Notes: generated by a model not told the origin, from the letters alone. A stretch of DNA of 64,000 bases from Brackiella oedipodis DSM 13743 (GCF_000621025.1 NZ_KK211206.1:115924-179923); one strand, 5' to 3'; positions 53,967-64,000 are shown, counted from the first letter of the stretch. Numbers and translations: made by a program.

Positions 53967-56678
53967 ATGTCTAATGAAAACAACCAAAATCCTAATCATC
54001 AAGACATCCAAGATGTTGATGTACAGGAAACCAAAGAGTGGCTCGAGAGTCTTGAGGCGGTATTAGACCGCGAAGGACCCGAAAGAGCCCATTTTCTTAT
54101 AGAAAAACTTACCGATTTGGCACGCCGTTCTGGTTCCAATATTCCATATTCTCCTTACACTGCGTATGTCAATACGATTCCTGCCGGTCTCGAACCTCCT
54201 AATCCTGGTAATCTAGAAATTGAGGCACGAATTCGTCACTTTATTCGCTGGAACGCGATGGCGATGGTCGTCAAAGCCAATTTAGAGCCCGGCAAAGACG
54301 GCAGTAAATTGGACGGTCACTTGGCGTCTTTTGCGTCATTGGCCACGATGATTGAATGTGGCCAAAATCACTTTTGGCATGCTGAAAGCAAGGAGAGAGG
54401 CGGCGATTTAGTCTATCTCCAAGGCCATTCCGCACCAGGTTACTATAGTCGCGCTTTTCTAGAAGGCCGTTTAACCGAAGAACAATTGGATAATTTCCGC
54501 CAAGAGGTTGACGGTAACGGTTTATCGTCTTATCCGCACCCTAAACTCATGCCAGATTTCTGGCAATTCCCAACCGTCTCTATGGGCTTAGGTCCAATGA
54601 TGGCGATTTACCAAGCGCGTTTCCTCAAATATTTACAGGCGCGTGGTATTGCCGATACCTCAAATCGCAAGGTCTGGTGCTTCTGCGGTGACGGTGAAAT
54701 GGACGAGCCAGAATCTCTAGGGGCAATCGGTTTGGCTGCCCGCGAAAAACTCGACAATCTCATCTTTGTCATTAACTGTAACTTACAGCGTTTAGACGGT
54801 CCGGTTCGTGGTAATGGCAAAGTCATCCAAGAACTAGAGGGTGAGTTCCGCGGTGCTGGTTGGAATGTGATTAAGTTGATTTGGGGTGGTTATTGGGATC
54901 CACTTTTAGCGCGCGACAAAAATGGCACACTCGTCAAAGTCATGAACGAAACGGTTGATGGCGAATATCAAGCCTATAAAGCCAATGACGGTGCCTTTGT
55001 CCGTAAACACTTCTTTGGTAAAGACCCAAGCTTGTTAGATATGGTCAGTCGTATGTCTGACGAAGAAATTTGGCGTCTAAACCGTGGTGGTCATGACCCT
55101 AACAAAGTCTATGCCGCCTTTGATGCTGCCACGAAAACTAAGAGCCAACCGACAGTCATTCTTGCCAAAACCATCAAAGGTTATGGCTTGGGTATGGTGG
55201 CACAAGGTCAAAATACCGCTCACCAAACTAAAAAACTCGGGGTCGATGATGTCCGCGCATTCCGCGATCGCTACAATATCCCTGTGAGTGATGAGGAACT
55301 ACAAGACATCCCGTATTTCCGTCCAGCGCCAGAGTCCGCAGAGATGAAATACATGCATGAACATCGTGACAAATTGGGTGGTTACTTACCGTCTCGTCGC
55401 GTGCATGCCGACGAAAAACTCAAAGTCCCTGATTTGGACTACTTTGATGCTGTTCTTGAACCTACCAGTGGTGACAAAGAAATCTCTACCACCCAAGCTT
55501 TTGTACGTTTCTTGAACTTCTTATTAAGAGACAAAAATCTCAAAGACCGTGTTGTACCTATTCTTTCTGATGAATCCCGCACCTTTGGTATGGAGGGTTT
55601 ATTCCGTCAGATCGGTATTTACGCCCCAGAAGGCCAAAAATACATCCCTGTCGACAAAAAACAAGTGATGTTCTACAAAGAATCTGAAAACGGCCAACTT
55701 TTACAAGAAGGGATTACCGAAGCAGGGGCCTTCTGCTCATGGATTGCCGCGGCCACTTCTTATTCAAGCAATAACCGCATCATGATCCCGTTCTTTATTT
55801 ACTATTCTATGTTTGGTTTCCAACGTTTTGGTGACCTGGCATGGGCAGCGGGTGATATGCAAGCGCGTGGCTTTATTTTGGGTGGTACGGCCGGTCGTAC
55901 GACACTCAACGGCGAGGGCTTACAGCACGAAGATGGTCATAGCCATATTCAATCGTCTTTGATTCCTAATTGCGTGTCTTATGATCCAAGCTTTGGTCAC
56001 GAAGTGGCTGTCATCATGCAACATGGTCTCAAACGCATGGTCGAAGACCAAGAGGACGTTTTCTTCTACATCACGCTGATGAATGAAAGCTACCCACAAC
56101 CAGGTCTAGCCAAAAAAGAAGACGTGGATGGCATTATCAAAGGGATTTACCGCTTGCAAGAGAGCAAAAAAGGTAAAGCGCAAGTACAGTTGCTTGGTTG
56201 CGGCACGATTTTGCGAGAATCTATTGCCGCTCAAGAGCTACTTGAAAAAGATTGGGGAATTGCGGCGGATGTTTGGAGTGTCCCGAGCTTTACTGAGTTA
56301 CGCCGCGAAGCCGATGATTGCAAACGCTACAATACCTTACATCCTAGCAGTCAAGGCAAAGTTCCTTATATCACTAAGGTGCTTAGCGACTCTCAAGGTC
56401 CTATCGTGGCGTCTACTGACTACGTTAAATTATTTGCCGATCAAATTCGCGAATATATTCCACAAGGTCGTAGCTACACGGTTCTGGGTACAGATGGTTA
56501 CGGTCGTTCTGACTTCCGCTTTAAATTGCGTGAACACTTTGAAGTCGATCGTCACTACATCGTGCTTAACGCCCTCAAAGCGTTAGCCGATGAAGGCCAA
56601 ATCGATGTTAAAAAAGTTGAAGAAGCCATCAAAAAATACAACATCAAGGTCGACAAAATCGCTCCTCGTTTAGCTTAA
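53967..56678 (+). CDS. aceE: Pyruvate dehydrogenase E1 component (homodimeric type)
   Basis: A 903-residue thiamine-diphosphate enzyme that decarboxylates pyruvate and acetylates the E2 lipoyl group. The ThDP motif starts GDGEMDEPESLGAIG (Gly241-Asp242-Gly243) and continues to NCNLQRLDGPVRGN. The E1-specific QGHSAPGYYSRAFLEGRL and the C-terminal GTDGYGRSDFRFKLREHFEVD (parts only) are present. Full length for the family. GGAG lies before ATG 53967. It heads aceE-aceF-lpdA. Confidence 0.97.
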   Translation: MSNENNQNPNHQDIQDVDVQETKEWLESLEAVLDREGPERAHFLIEKLTDLARRSGSNIPYSPYTAYVNTIPAGLEPPNPGNLEIEARIRHFIRWNAMAMVVKANLEPGKDGSKLDGHLASFASLATMIECGQNHFWHAESKERGGDLVYLQGHSAPGYYSRAFLEGRLTEEQLDNFRQEVDGNGLSSYPHPKLMPDFWQFPTVSMGLGPMMAIYQARFLKYLQARGIADTSNRKVWCFCGDGEMDEPESLGAIGLAAREKLDNLIFVINCNLQRLDGPVRGNGKVIQELEGEFRGAGWNVIKLIWGGYWDPLLARDKNGTLVKVMNETVDGEYQAYKANDGAFVRKHFFGKDPSLLDMVSRMSDEEIWRLNRGGHDPNKVYAAFDAATKTKSQPTVILAKTIKGYGLGMVAQGQNTAHQTKKLGVDDVRAFRDRYNIPVSDEELQDIPYFRPAPESAEMKYMHEHRDKLGGYLPSRRVHADEKLKVPDLDYFDAVLEPTSGDKEISTTQAFVRFLNFLLRDKNLKDRVVPILSDESRTFGMEGLFRQIGIYAPEGQKYIPVDKKQVMFYKESENGQLLQEGITEAGAFCSWIAAATSYSSNNRIMIPFFIYYSMFGFQRFGDLAWAAGDMQARGFILGGTAGRTTLNGEGLQHEDGHSHIQSSLIPNCVSYDPSFGHEVAVIMQHGLKRMVEDQEDVFFYITLMNESYPQPGLAKKEDVDGIIKGIYRLQESKKGKAQVQLLGCGTILRESIAAQELLEKDWGIAADVWSVPSFTELRREADDCKRYNTLHPSSQGKVPYITKVLSDSQGPIVASTDYVKLFADQIREYIPQGRSYTVLGTDGYGRSDFRFKLREHFEVDRHYIVLNALKALADEGQIDVKKVEEAIKKYNIKVDKIAPRLA

Positions 56679-56695
56679 GCAAAAGGAATTACGTA

Positions 56696-58081
56696 ATGAG
56701 TCAAATAGAAGTAAAAGTACCTGATATTGGTGATTTTGATGAAGTCGATGTCATTGAGGTTCTCGTCAAACCAGGTGATGTGGTCGAGCAAGAGCAAAGT
56801 CTGATCACTGTGGAGTCAGACAAGGCCTCTATGGAAATTCCTTCAGAGAGCGCGGGCAAAATCATTGACCTTAAAGTCAAGGTGGGTGATAAAGTCAAAC
56901 AAGGTTCCGTCATCATGACTGTGGAACCTACTGAAGGGGGCGATGCCCAAGCAGACGCGCAGGCCAAAGACGCGCAAGAGAGCAAAGTCGAGTCTTCACG
57001 TGAGCCTGCCAAAGAGGCCGATGAGGCCAAGGCAGCGCCAGCGCCTAAGGAGCCAGCTGAGCCAGCGGCTAGCGAATCTGCCGCCAAATCTCAAGCTCCG
57101 AGTGGTGCTCCGAAACGCGCAGAATCGCCTACCGCTTCGTATGCCCTTGATGCTAAAGATTTCCGAAACTTACCGCATGCGTCACCGTCTGTTCGTAAAT
57201 ATGCACGAGAGTTGGGGGTTGATCTGACCCAGGTGGAAGGTAAGGGTAAAAAAGGCCGGATTCTGCTTGAAGACGTACAACAATTTGTCAAAACTGCCTT
57301 GTCTGTGTCCACGACGGCACGTGGTAGTAAGTCCATGGGCGGTGCTGGTCTTGAAGTCTTGGATTGGCCAACAATTGATTTCAATAAATTTGGACCTACA
57401 GAGACTAAACCTCTGACCCGCATCCAAAAAATCTCAGGCGCCAACTTGCATCGCAATTGGGTCATGATTCCTCATGTCACCAACAATGACGAAGCCGATA
57501 TTACGGAATTAGAGCAATTCCGTAAGCAACTCAACAAAGAGTACGAAAAAGTGGGTGTTAAATTCACGATGTTGGCGTTCTTGATCAAGATTGTGACCTT
57601 AGCCCTCAAAGAGTATCCGCAATTTAATACCTCACTGGTCGACGAAAGTTTAGTCTACAAGCAATACTACAATATTGGTTTTGCCGCCGACACGCCGCAA
57701 GGCTTGGTAGTGCCGGTGATCAAAGACACTGATAAGAAATCTGTCTCTGAAATCGCCAAAGAAACCTCAGAACTTGCCAAATTAGCGCGTGACGGTAAGT
57801 TATCACCAAGCCAAATGCAAGGCGGTTGCTTCTCTATTTCGTCATTGGGTGGTATTGGTGGTACGCACTTTACGCCGATCATTAATGCGCCAGAAGTGGC
57901 TATTTTAGGGGTCTCAAGACAGTACATGAAACCGGTGTGGAATGGAGAAAAATTCGAACCACGCTTAATGCTGCCGCTATCGCTAAGCTATGATCACCGC
58001 GTGATTGATGGTGCCGTGGCAGCCAGATTTAATGTCTACCTCAGCAAACTCTTGGCCGATTTCCGTCGTGCCTTAATTTAA
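56696..58081 (+). CDS. aceF: Dihydrolipoamide acetyltransferase E2 of pyruvate dehydrogenase
   Basis: A 461-residue core subunit. One lipoyl domain (1-75) with Lys43 ([10 protein letters not shown]), an Ala/Pro/Lys-rich linker (about 80-150), a peripheral subunit-binding domain (about 158-195, HASPSVRKYARELGV) and the catalytic domain (about 230-461) ending in DHRVIDGA (His434, Asp438). E. coli E2 has three lipoyl domains; one is normal in many betaproteobacteria. A gap of 17 nt follows aceE, with AAAGGAA before the ATG. Confidence 0.96.
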   Translation: MSQIEVKVPDIGDFDEVDVIEVLVKPGDVVEQEQSLITVESDKASMEIPSESAGKIIDLKVKVGDKVKQGSVIMTVEPTEGGDAQADAQAKDAQESKVESSREPAKEADEAKAAPAPKEPAEPAASESAAKSQAPSGAPKRAESPTASYALDAKDFRNLPHASPSVRKYARELGVDLTQVEGKGKKGRILLEDVQQFVKTALSVSTTARGSKSMGGAGLEVLDWPTIDFNKFGPTETKPLTRIQKISGANLHRNWVMIPHVTNNDEADITELEQFRKQLNKEYEKVGVKFTMLAFLIKIVTLALKEYPQFNTSLVDESLVYKQYYNIGFAADTPQGLVVPVIKDTDKKSVSEIAKETSELAKLARDGKLSPSQMQGGCFSISSLGGIGGTHFTPIINAPEVAILGVSRQYMKPVWNGEKFEPRLMLPLSLSYDHRVIDGAVAARFNVYLSKLLADFRRALI

Positions 58082-58090
58082 GGAGCCAAT

Positions 58091-59974
58091 ATGAGTCAAA
58101 TAGAAGTAAAAGTGCCTGATATTGGTGACTTCGATCAAGTCGATGTTATCGAGATTCTCGTCAAAGAGGGCGATACAATTGCCCAAGAAGACAGTCTAAT
58201 CACCGTCGAGTCTGATAAAGCCTCGATGGAGATTCCTTCGAGTTATGCGGGTAAAGTCACTGAACTGAAAGTTAAGGTGGGTGACAAAGTCGCCGAGGGT
58301 TCCTTGATTCTTATGCTTGAAGCACAAGAAGATCAGGCCGCTCAAGAATCGCCTGATCAAGCTCCTGCCGAGGAGGGTGCTGATAGTCAAACCACACGCT
58401 CAGACGACGCAAGCGCCGCTGACGCCAAAGCAGATGCTCAAAGCAATACAGAGGCAGCGGCTAGCGCGACGAAGCAGCAATCCTCTAGTGCCTCCTCACA
58501 AACCCCTGCCACTAGCGCTGCTGAACACAAAGCCGAGCCAATTCATTTTGAGAATTTAGGTGAAGACGCTTATGACGTCGTGGTCATTGGTTCTGGGCCA
58601 GGTGGTTATTCAGCGGCCTTCCGTGCCGCTGATCTTGGTCTAAAAGTCGCCCTGATCGAGCGCTATAGTACGCTTGGCGGTGTATGTCTCAATGTCGGAT
58701 GTATTCCTTCAAAAGCGCTACTGCACAATGTGCAAGTTTTAGAAGAAGCTAAGCATTTAGCGGCTAAAGGCATTCGCTTCAGTGAGCCAGACATCGACCT
58801 CGATAAGCTACGAGACGCCAAAAATCAAGTCATTGGCAAGCTGACTGGGGGTCTTGCCTCGATGGCAAAAATGCGTAAAGTCACGGTCGTCACTGGCACG
58901 GCTAGCTTTAGCGATGAACATCACCTCAACGTCCAATTAGAGGATGGCAAAACGCAAGATTTGGCGTTTCATGCATGTATCATTGCTGCCGGTAGTGAGT
59001 CAGTCAAACTGCCTTTCTTGCCTGAAGATAAACGCATTGTTGACTCTACAGGGGCCTTGGAATTACGTCAAAATCCCCAAAAAATGCTGATTATCGGAGG
59101 CGGTATTATTGGCCTCGAAATGGCGACCGTCTATTCTGCGCTAGGTGCACGTCTAGATGTGGTTGAAATGCAAGATGGCGTGATGCAAGGCGCTGATCGT
59201 GACCTTGTTAAAGCTTGGCAAAAGAAAAATGCGGATCGCTTTGACCATATCTGGGTCAATACCAAAACGGTGGCGGCTGAAGCTAAAGACGATGGTATTT
59301 ATGTTAGCTTTGAAGGTGCGGATGCCCCTAAAGAGCCACAAAAATACGATTTAGTCTTGCAGGCCGTCGGTCGTAAACCGAATGGCAAGAATATCGGCGC
59401 CGAGAAAGCCGGGGTTGAAGTCACTGACCGTGGCTTTATCGAGGTGGACACGCAAATGCGAACCAATGTGGCGCATATATTTGCGATTGGCGATATCGTC
59501 GGTCAACCCATGTTAGCGCACAAAGCCGTGCATGAAGCCCATGTCGCCGCCGAAGTGATTGCCGGTCACAAAGCCGGTTTTGATGCCCGTGTTATTCCAT
59601 CAGTGGCCTATACCCATCCAGAAGTGGCTTGGGCGGGTATCACAGAAGAACAAGCCAAGGCTCAAGGAGTCAAGCTCGAAAAAGCCTTATTCCCATGGGC
59701 AGCTTCAGGTCGTGCCATTGCCAATGATGCCACCGAGGGCTTTACCAAGCTCTTATTTGATGCCGAAACCAAGCGCATCTTGGGGGGCTCGATTGTTGGC
59801 CTCAATGCGGGTGACCTCATTAGTGAAGTCGCTTTAGCGATAGAGATGGGCGCCGATATTGATGATATGGCTCATACCATTCATCCTCATCCTACCTTAG
59901 GTGAGTCTGTCGGTATGGCAGCCGAAGTCGCCGCAGGATCTTGCACCGATGTGCCGCCTGCTAAAAAGCGGTAA
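58091..59974 (+). CDS. lpdA: Dihydrolipoamide dehydrogenase E3 with N-terminal lipoyl domain
   Basis: A 627-residue flavoprotein that reoxidises the lipoyl group with NAD. Residues 1-75 are a lipoyl domain (Lys43) nearly the same as that of aceF. An Ala/Ser/Gln/Asp-rich linker follows (about 80-150). The E3 core has FAD motif [14 protein letters not shown] (about 163), redox-active Cys199 and Cys204 ([13 protein letters not shown]), the NAD motif [12 protein letters not shown] and the C-terminal catalytic HPHPTLGE. Lipoyl-E3 fusions are known in betaproteobacteria and Neisseria. It ends the operon before the terminator at 60006. Confidence 0.96.
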   Translation: MSQIEVKVPDIGDFDQVDVIEILVKEGDTIAQEDSLITVESDKASMEIPSSYAGKVTELKVKVGDKVAEGSLILMLEAQEDQAAQESPDQAPAEEGADSQTTRSDDASAADAKADAQSNTEAAASATKQQSSSASSQTPATSAAEHKAEPIHFENLGEDAYDVVVIGSGPGGYSAAFRAADLGLKVALIERYSTLGGVCLNVGCIPSKALLHNVQVLEEAKHLAAKGIRFSEPDIDLDKLRDAKNQVIGKLTGGLASMAKMRKVTVVTGTASFSDEHHLNVQLEDGKTQDLAFHACIIAAGSESVKLPFLPEDKRIVDSTGALELRQNPQKMLIIGGGIIGLEMATVYSALGARLDVVEMQDGVMQGADRDLVKAWQKKNADRFDHIWVNTKTVAAEAKDDGIYVSFEGADAPKEPQKYDLVLQAVGRKPNGKNIGAEKAGVEVTDRGFIEVDTQMRTNVAHIFAIGDIVGQPMLAHKAVHEAHVAAEVIAGHKAGFDARVIPSVAYTHPEVAWAGITEEQAKAQGVKLEKALFPWAASGRAIANDATEGFTKLLFDAETKRILGGSIVGLNAGDLISEVALAIEMGADIDDMAHTIHPHPTLGESVGMAAEVAAGSCTDVPPAKKR

Positions 59975-60005
59975 TATCTGCTAAAATACTCGGCAGTTTG
60001 TAACG

Positions 60006-60046
60006 AACGTAAGGCTTTAACGTTAAGCCTTACGTTTTTAATTTTT
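60006..60046 (+). terminator. Intrinsic terminator of the pyruvate dehydrogenase operon
   Basis: AACGTAAGGCTT (60006-60017) pairs perfectly with AAGCCTTACGTT (60025-60036), 7-nt loop, then TTTAATTTTT. It ends 15 bases before folC. Confidence 0.9.
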
Positions 60047-60060
60047 AATCTGGTTCTTAC

Positions 60061-61374
60061 ATGGACGCAATCGACTCCAAGCCAGCAGTTCCCACTCAAA
60101 CAAGTAACTTATCCGACTGGCTGACTTATCTAGAAAATCTCCACACGCAAACCATTGACTTGGGCCTTGAACGGGTTCAAGCCGTAGCTGACAAGTTAGG
60201 CATTGAATGGGATGGTGTAAAAATTATCGTCGCGGGCACCAACGGTAAGGGGTCTACCTGCGCTATGTTGGAGTCTATTTATACAGCCGCAGGCTTTAGC
60301 ACGGGCTTGTATACCTCACCGCATTTGAATGTCTTTAATGAACGCATCAAAATCAATGGCGAATTAGCACAGGATCAGGCCATTATTGAACAGTTCGATC
60401 GCATCGAAAAAACTCGTGGCGATATTAGTCTGAGCTATTTTGAATACACGACATTGGCGGCCATATTGTTATTCCAGAAGGCCAATTTAGATGTCTCGAT
60501 TTTTGAGGTGGGTTTAGGAGGGCGCCTAGACGCTGTCAATATTATCGATGCGGATTGCTCGATTGTCACATGTATTGATATTGATCACACGGCTTATCTA
60601 GGGGATACAAGAGAGCAGATCGCCCTCGAAAAAGCTCATGTGTATCGCAGTCACAAACCTGCGATTTGTAGTGATCCCATGCCACCGCAATCGTTAATCG
60701 ATTATGCCCAAGCGATTGAAGCTGATCTTTGGCTCTTCGGCCGCGATTTTAATTACTCTGGTGATAAGCAGCAATGGGCCTTTGCGGGTCGCACAAATCG
60801 TCGCAATGCCTTAGCTTATCCGGCCTTGCGGGGTGCCAATCAGCTGCTCAATGCCAGTGCTGCCTTGGCCTGCATCGAAGCGCTGAATCTGAAATTATCT
60901 GTGCCTTTACAAGCGATTCGTGAAGGCTTGCTTTTAGTCAATCTACCTGGACGCTTCCAAATTTTGCCAGGTCAGCCTACGGTGATTCTCGATGTGGCGC
61001 ACAACCCACATGCCGCTTCCGTCTTGTCACATAATCTTGAGCATATGAGTTTTCATCCTTACACTTATGCGGTGTTTGGTATGCTCAATGATAAGGACTG
61101 CGATAGTGTTATCCAGAAGTTAAGTAAGGATGTAGACTATTGGTATTGTGTCAGCCTGCAGGGACCACGCGGTCAGTCTGCTCAAGCATTAGCTGCTAAA
61201 ATAGAGCAATTAATCGAAAAGGATGATGAGGGCTTGCCTCAGGTGCGAACTTTCGATAATAGTGTGCAGGCTTATCAACAAGCCTTACAAGACATGAACC
61301 AAAATGACCGTTTAATTGTTTTTGGCTCATTTTTGACTGTCGCTGATGTGCTCGAACACATTCGTCAATCTTAG
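60061..61374 (+). CDS. folC: Dihydrofolate synthase / folylpolyglutamate synthase
   Basis: A 437-residue Mur-ligase-type enzyme adding glutamate to dihydropteroate and folates. P-loop GTNGKGST, then GLYTSPHLNVFNERIKING and SYFEYTTLAAILLF. The core GLGGRLDAVNI and DIDHTAYLGDT (Mg and glutamate sites) follow, and ILDVAHNPHAA lies in the C-terminal domain. ATG 60061 comes right after the lpdA terminator, so transcription may begin within that region or by read-through. The next gene is the SPOR protein, 27 nt away. Confidence 0.94.
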   Translation: MDAIDSKPAVPTQTSNLSDWLTYLENLHTQTIDLGLERVQAVADKLGIEWDGVKIIVAGTNGKGSTCAMLESIYTAAGFSTGLYTSPHLNVFNERIKINGELAQDQAIIEQFDRIEKTRGDISLSYFEYTTLAAILLFQKANLDVSIFEVGLGGRLDAVNIIDADCSIVTCIDIDHTAYLGDTREQIALEKAHVYRSHKPAICSDPMPPQSLIDYAQAIEADLWLFGRDFNYSGDKQQWAFAGRTNRRNALAYPALRGANQLLNASAALACIEALNLKLSVPLQAIREGLLLVNLPGRFQILPGQPTVILDVAHNPHAASVLSHNLEHMSFHPYTYAVFGMLNDKDCDSVIQKLSKDVDYWYCVSLQGPRGQSAQALAAKIEQLIEKDDEGLPQVRTFDNSVQAYQQALQDMNQNDRLIVFGSFLTVADVLEHIRQS

Positions 61375-61401
61375 TTATTTCTCCAATAAGGAATTCATTC
61401 A

Positions 61402-62382
61402 ATGGCTTTTAATCAAAACCGATCACCGAATAACGAACGTAATCGCACCCAGAGCTCTCGCAACGACGATGAGCAACGTCAAATGAGCGAAATGCGTAGC
61501 AAAATTACCAAACGGTTAATAGGAATTATCCTGTTGGTGATTGTTGCAGTCATTGTCTTGCCTTTAATTTTTAAATCGAATGACGAACCAACGGAGCCGG
61601 AACAAGCGCCATTGGTATCGCCAGCCGGCTCTAACAATCAGGGTCAATCACTATCTGTTGAAACTGCACCGGGCGTGCAAGCTGAAGGCGAAGCAGCTAC
61701 CGGTACCTTAGCGCCGCAAGAAGGTACCGAACAAGCAGATACTCACGATGGCACGACGACGCCAGACACTGAGGGTCATCCAGACAATCAAGATCAGTCT
61801 GCAACCGATCCGACCTCAGTCGCACAAAGTACGAATCCTGATTTATTGCCAGAGACGTCATCCGAATCTAACAGCCAAGATAGCACGCAAAATAACACGT
61901 CTTCCTCAGATTCTGTAGCGCAATCAACTGCAGATACTAACAAAGCGACTAGCCCTAGCAAGGATAGTGCCCAAAACAAAACGCCTAGCAAACCTAGCCA
62001 AAAATCCGACACATCCAAAAACAAAAAAAGTAACCATACGATTGCTGACAAGGATCGTACTGACGATGGCAGTAAAGCCTTAGCCTTATTGCAAGGTAAG
62101 TCTGTGAGCAAAGCGACGCCATCACAATCTAACAAAACCGTGACATCAGGCTCTTATAACGTGCAAGTTGGTTCATTTACATCAGCGGCCGATGCCCGTG
62201 CGCAACGCGATAAATTGCGTAGTAAAGGGGTCTCCGATGCTTATGTGCAAGTTGCACAAGTCAGTGGCAAACCGGTATATCGCTTACGCATTGGGCCTTT
62301 CTCATCTAAGGAATCAGCACAGGCCACGCAAACCCGTGTTAGAGCGCTTAACTTCCCCGATAGTTTTGTCACGGGTAACTAA
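61402..62382 (+). CDS. SPOR-domain membrane protein (DedD-like)
   Basis: A 326-residue protein. One membrane helix (about 45-65, LIGIILLVIVAVIVLPLIF) follows a polar cytoplasmic N-terminus; a long Ser/Thr/Asp/Gln/Asn-rich periplasmic linker (about 70-245) leads to a C-terminal SPOR domain (about 250-326, YNVQVGSFTSAADARAQRDKL, then YRLRIGPFSSKESAQ). SPOR domains bind denuded peptidoglycan at the division septum. The place between folC and cvpA is the one DedD has in E. coli, which supports the name. Confidence 0.9.
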   Translation: MAFNQNRSPNNERNRTQSSRNDDEQRQMSEMRSKITKRLIGIILLVIVAVIVLPLIFKSNDEPTEPEQAPLVSPAGSNNQGQSLSVETAPGVQAEGEAATGTLAPQEGTEQADTHDGTTTPDTEGHPDNQDQSATDPTSVAQSTNPDLLPETSSESNSQDSTQNNTSSSDSVAQSTADTNKATSPSKDSAQNKTPSKPSQKSDTSKNKKSNHTIADKDRTDDGSKALALLQGKSVSKATPSQSNKTVTSGSYNVQVGSFTSAADARAQRDKLRSKGVSDAYVQVAQVSGKPVYRLRIGPFSSKESAQATQTRVRALNFPDSFVTGN

Positions 62383-62390
62383 TACAAATA

Positions 62391-62879
62391 GTGACTATTT
62401 TTGATTTTATTGTCCTCGGAATTATTGCAGCTTCAGGTCTACTGGGGCTCTTCCGAGGATTTTTTAAAGAAGTCATCTCATTGGTGGCATTTATCCTTAG
62501 TTTCATGGGGGCATTGCGCTGGGGGCCATGGCTCATGCCCAGTCTAGGTCAATGGTTGACGCATCCCTTAGTCAATATGGCCGTATCCTATGTCGTCGTG
62601 TTTTTTGTGGTGCTGTTAGTGATTGGCTTAGTCAATCGTTTGTTAGCTACTTTCCTCAAGGCAACAGGGCTCACGCCTGCAGATAAGGGTCTGGGATTTT
62701 TCTTCGGTATTATGCGTGGTGTGATCATTGTCTTAATTCTTGTGATGATTGCGGGTTTTACGCATTTACCTCAGGAGCCGTGGTGGCAAACAGCGCAATT
62801 TTCGCCGATGGCGGTCGATGCCGTGCAATTTATCAAAGCACAGTTACCGGCTCCTCTAGCGAGTTATCTACCATATTAA
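62391..62879 (+). CDS. cvpA: CvpA family membrane protein
   Basis: A 162-residue inner-membrane protein with four helices, matching CvpA (DFIVLGIIAASGLLGLFRGFFKE, LNRLLATFLKATGLTPADKGLGFFFGIMRG-like segment, partly quoted). It starts at GTG 62391, 8 nt after the SPOR gene, with no good Shine-Dalgarno, so it may be translated by coupling. Its role in colicin V export and envelope stress is known only from E. coli. It precedes purF, as usual. Confidence 0.88.
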   Translation: MTIFDFIVLGIIAASGLLGLFRGFFKEVISLVAFILSFMGALRWGPWLMPSLGQWLTHPLVNMAVSYVVVFFVVLLVIGLVNRLLATFLKATGLTPADKGLGFFFGIMRGVIIVLILVMIAGFTHLPQEPWWQTAQFSPMAVDAVQFIKAQLPAPLASYLPY

Positions 62880-62902
62880 TTTTTATTCAATAGGTCAGAG
62901 TT

Positions 62903-64000
62903 ATGTGTGGTGTTATTGGTGTGGCAGGCGCTTCACCCGTTAATCAATTAATTTATGATGCTTTGTTGCTTTTACAACATCGCGGCCAGGACGCGGCTGG
63001 TATAGCGACAGAGAGTAATCGTAACTTTAATATTTTTAAGTCACAGGGTCTGGTGCGTGATGTGTTTCGCACCCGTAATATGCGGTCTTTACCTGGCAAT
63101 GCTGGCATTGGTCAAGTACGCTACCCAACGGCCGGCTCGAGTGAGAGTGAACTAGAGGCGCAACCGTTCTATGTGAATGCGCCATTTGGTATTACCTTTG
63201 CGCACAATGGTAATCTTACAAACTGGAAACAATTGCGTCAGTCTTTGTTTACAGTGGATCGCCGTCATATCAATACCAATTCTGACTCTGAAGTCTTGCT
63301 CAATGTATTGGCGCATCAACTACAAACAGCCAATCAAAGTAATCGCTTAACGTCAGCAGAAATTTTTAATGCGATTGCGGCGCTGCACAAGCGTGTTAAG
63401 GGCGCTTATGCCGTAGTTGCACAGATTGCAGGCTATGGCATGATTGCTTTTAGAGATCCATTTGGCATTCGTCCCTTGTGTATAGGCAAACATGAGAGCA
63501 AGCACGGCACCGAATGGATGTTTGCTTCCGAATCTGTGGCACTCGAGGGCAGTGGCTTTGATTTTGTACGTGATGTCGAACCTGGTGAATGCGTTTTTGT
63601 GGATAAGGAAGGTCAACTGACCGCACAACAATGCGCCGACAATCCAATTCTCACGCCTTGTATTTTTGAATATATTTACTTTGCTCGGCCTGATTCAACC
63701 ATTGATGGCATCAATGTGTATAACGCACGTTTGCGGATGGGTGAATACCTGGCCGATAAAGTCGCTCGTGAATTACCTTTAGGCAATATTGATGTGGTGA
63801 TGCCGATCCCTGATTCCTCTCGACCTGCTGCCATGCAATTGGCAGCTCGCCTAGACTTAGAGTATCGTGAAGGCTTTATTAAGAATCGCTATGTGGGTCG
63901 CACCTTTATTATGCCAGGTCAGGAAGTACGCAAAAAGTCCGTGCGCCAAAAACTCAATGCCATGAGTGTAGAGTTCAAAGACAAAAATGTACTCTTGGTT
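62903..64000 (+). CDS. purF: Amidophosphoribosyltransferase (3' truncated by window)
   Basis: The frame opens at ATG 62903 and runs to the window end, giving 366 residues without stop; the gene is complete only outside. It makes 5-phosphoribosylamine from PRPP and glutamine, the first step of purine synthesis. Cys2 (MCGVIGVAG) is the glutaminase nucleophile, with [29 protein letters not shown] and DPFGIRPL following. The PRPP-binding loop would lie just after the end ([11 protein letters not shown] is its start). Start supported by AGAG upstream. Confidence 0.95.
   Translation, partial: MCGVIGVAGASPVNQLIYDALLLLQHRGQDAAGIATESNRNFNIFKSQGLVRDVFRTRNMRSLPGNAGIGQVRYPTAGSSESELEAQPFYVNAPFGITFAHNGNLTNWKQLRQSLFTVDRRHINTNSDSEVLLNVLAHQLQTANQSNRLTSAEIFNAIAALHKRVKGAYAVVAQIAGYGMIAFRDPFGIRPLCIGKHESKHGTEWMFASESVALEGSGFDFVRDVEPGECVFVDKEGQLTAQQCADNPILTPCIFEYIYFARPDSTIDGINVYNARLRMGEYLADKVARELPLGNIDVVMPIPDSSRPAAMQLAARLDLEYREGFIKNRYVGRTFIMPGQEVRKKSVRQKLNAMSVEFKDKNVLLV

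Overview
The window reads as a chromosomal segment of a betaproteobacterium of the order Burkholderiales, most likely an Alcaligenaceae-type organism with a moderate GC content for that group (by eye mid-to-upper 40s percent; Oligella, Pelistega or Paenalcaligenes-like). The reasons are the gene order gmk-rpoZ-spoT, a FixL/FixJ-like pair divergent from aceE-aceF-lpdA with a lipoyl domain fused to E3, folC-SPOR-cvpA-purF in a row, a cyoABCDE quinol oxidase operon, and a Burkholderiales-style Tad pilus locus with an FHA-CpaF fusion. The genus is inference. No rRNA, tRNA, insertion sequence, phage or CRISPR array was seen.

Layout. 1-2745: the 3' part of a large repetitive trimeric autotransporter adhesin whose start lies outside the window. 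3.2-13.2 kb: envelope and housekeeping genes (membrane-anchored DnaJ protein, BamE-OmpA-like lipoprotein, beta-carbonic anhydrase, ComEC, alpha/beta hydrolase, GreB, RlmJ, PpiD). 14.1-17.5 kb: spoT, rpoZ and gmk on the minus strand. 17.7-28.0 kb: a Tad/Flp pilus locus (pilin-like protein, TadG-like, TadE-like, an unrecognised secreted protein, CpaB, CpaC secretin, FHA-CpaF ATPase, TadB, TadC, DUF192 protein). No TadZ/CpaE, prepilin peptidase or TadD is present here. 28.0-33.9 kb: an acyl-CoA dehydrogenase and a CaiB/BaiF CoA-transferase, separated and followed by unusually long non-coding stretches. One of these carries two tandem SOS (LexA) boxes upstream of a small unrecognised membrane protein. 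33.9-41.3 kb: cyoABCDE followed by a secreted Cys-rich protein, a Sco protein and a membrane-anchored propeller-like protein. 41.5-47.3 kb: flavin oxidoreductase, polysaccharide deacetylase with a glycosyltransferase, proC, and an MFS transporter. 47.4-53.4 kb, minus strand: histidine kinase, response regulator, folD, M3 oligopeptidase and a second Sco protein in one tight cluster. 54.0-60.0 kb: the pyruvate dehydrogenase complex. 60.0-64.0 kb: folC, SPOR protein, cvpA and the 5' part of purF.

How the genes work together. The pyruvate dehydrogenase genes and the bo3 oxidase form the central aerobic carbon and electron route. The sensor pair beside aceE is a good candidate for controlling it, with three 11-bp phased repeats in the shared intergenic region. 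The cyo operon has a strong sigma-70-like promoter followed by a perfect 20-bp palindrome that looks like an operator. The adhesin and the Tad locus are the surface-attachment functions. The most intriguing unexplained element is the 30.0-30.9 kb region: a consensus-like LexA box plus a second weaker box, about 470 bases of hairpin-rich sequence, and a basic single-pass membrane protein. It may be an SOS-induced membrane effector, but no function can be proved from sequence alone.
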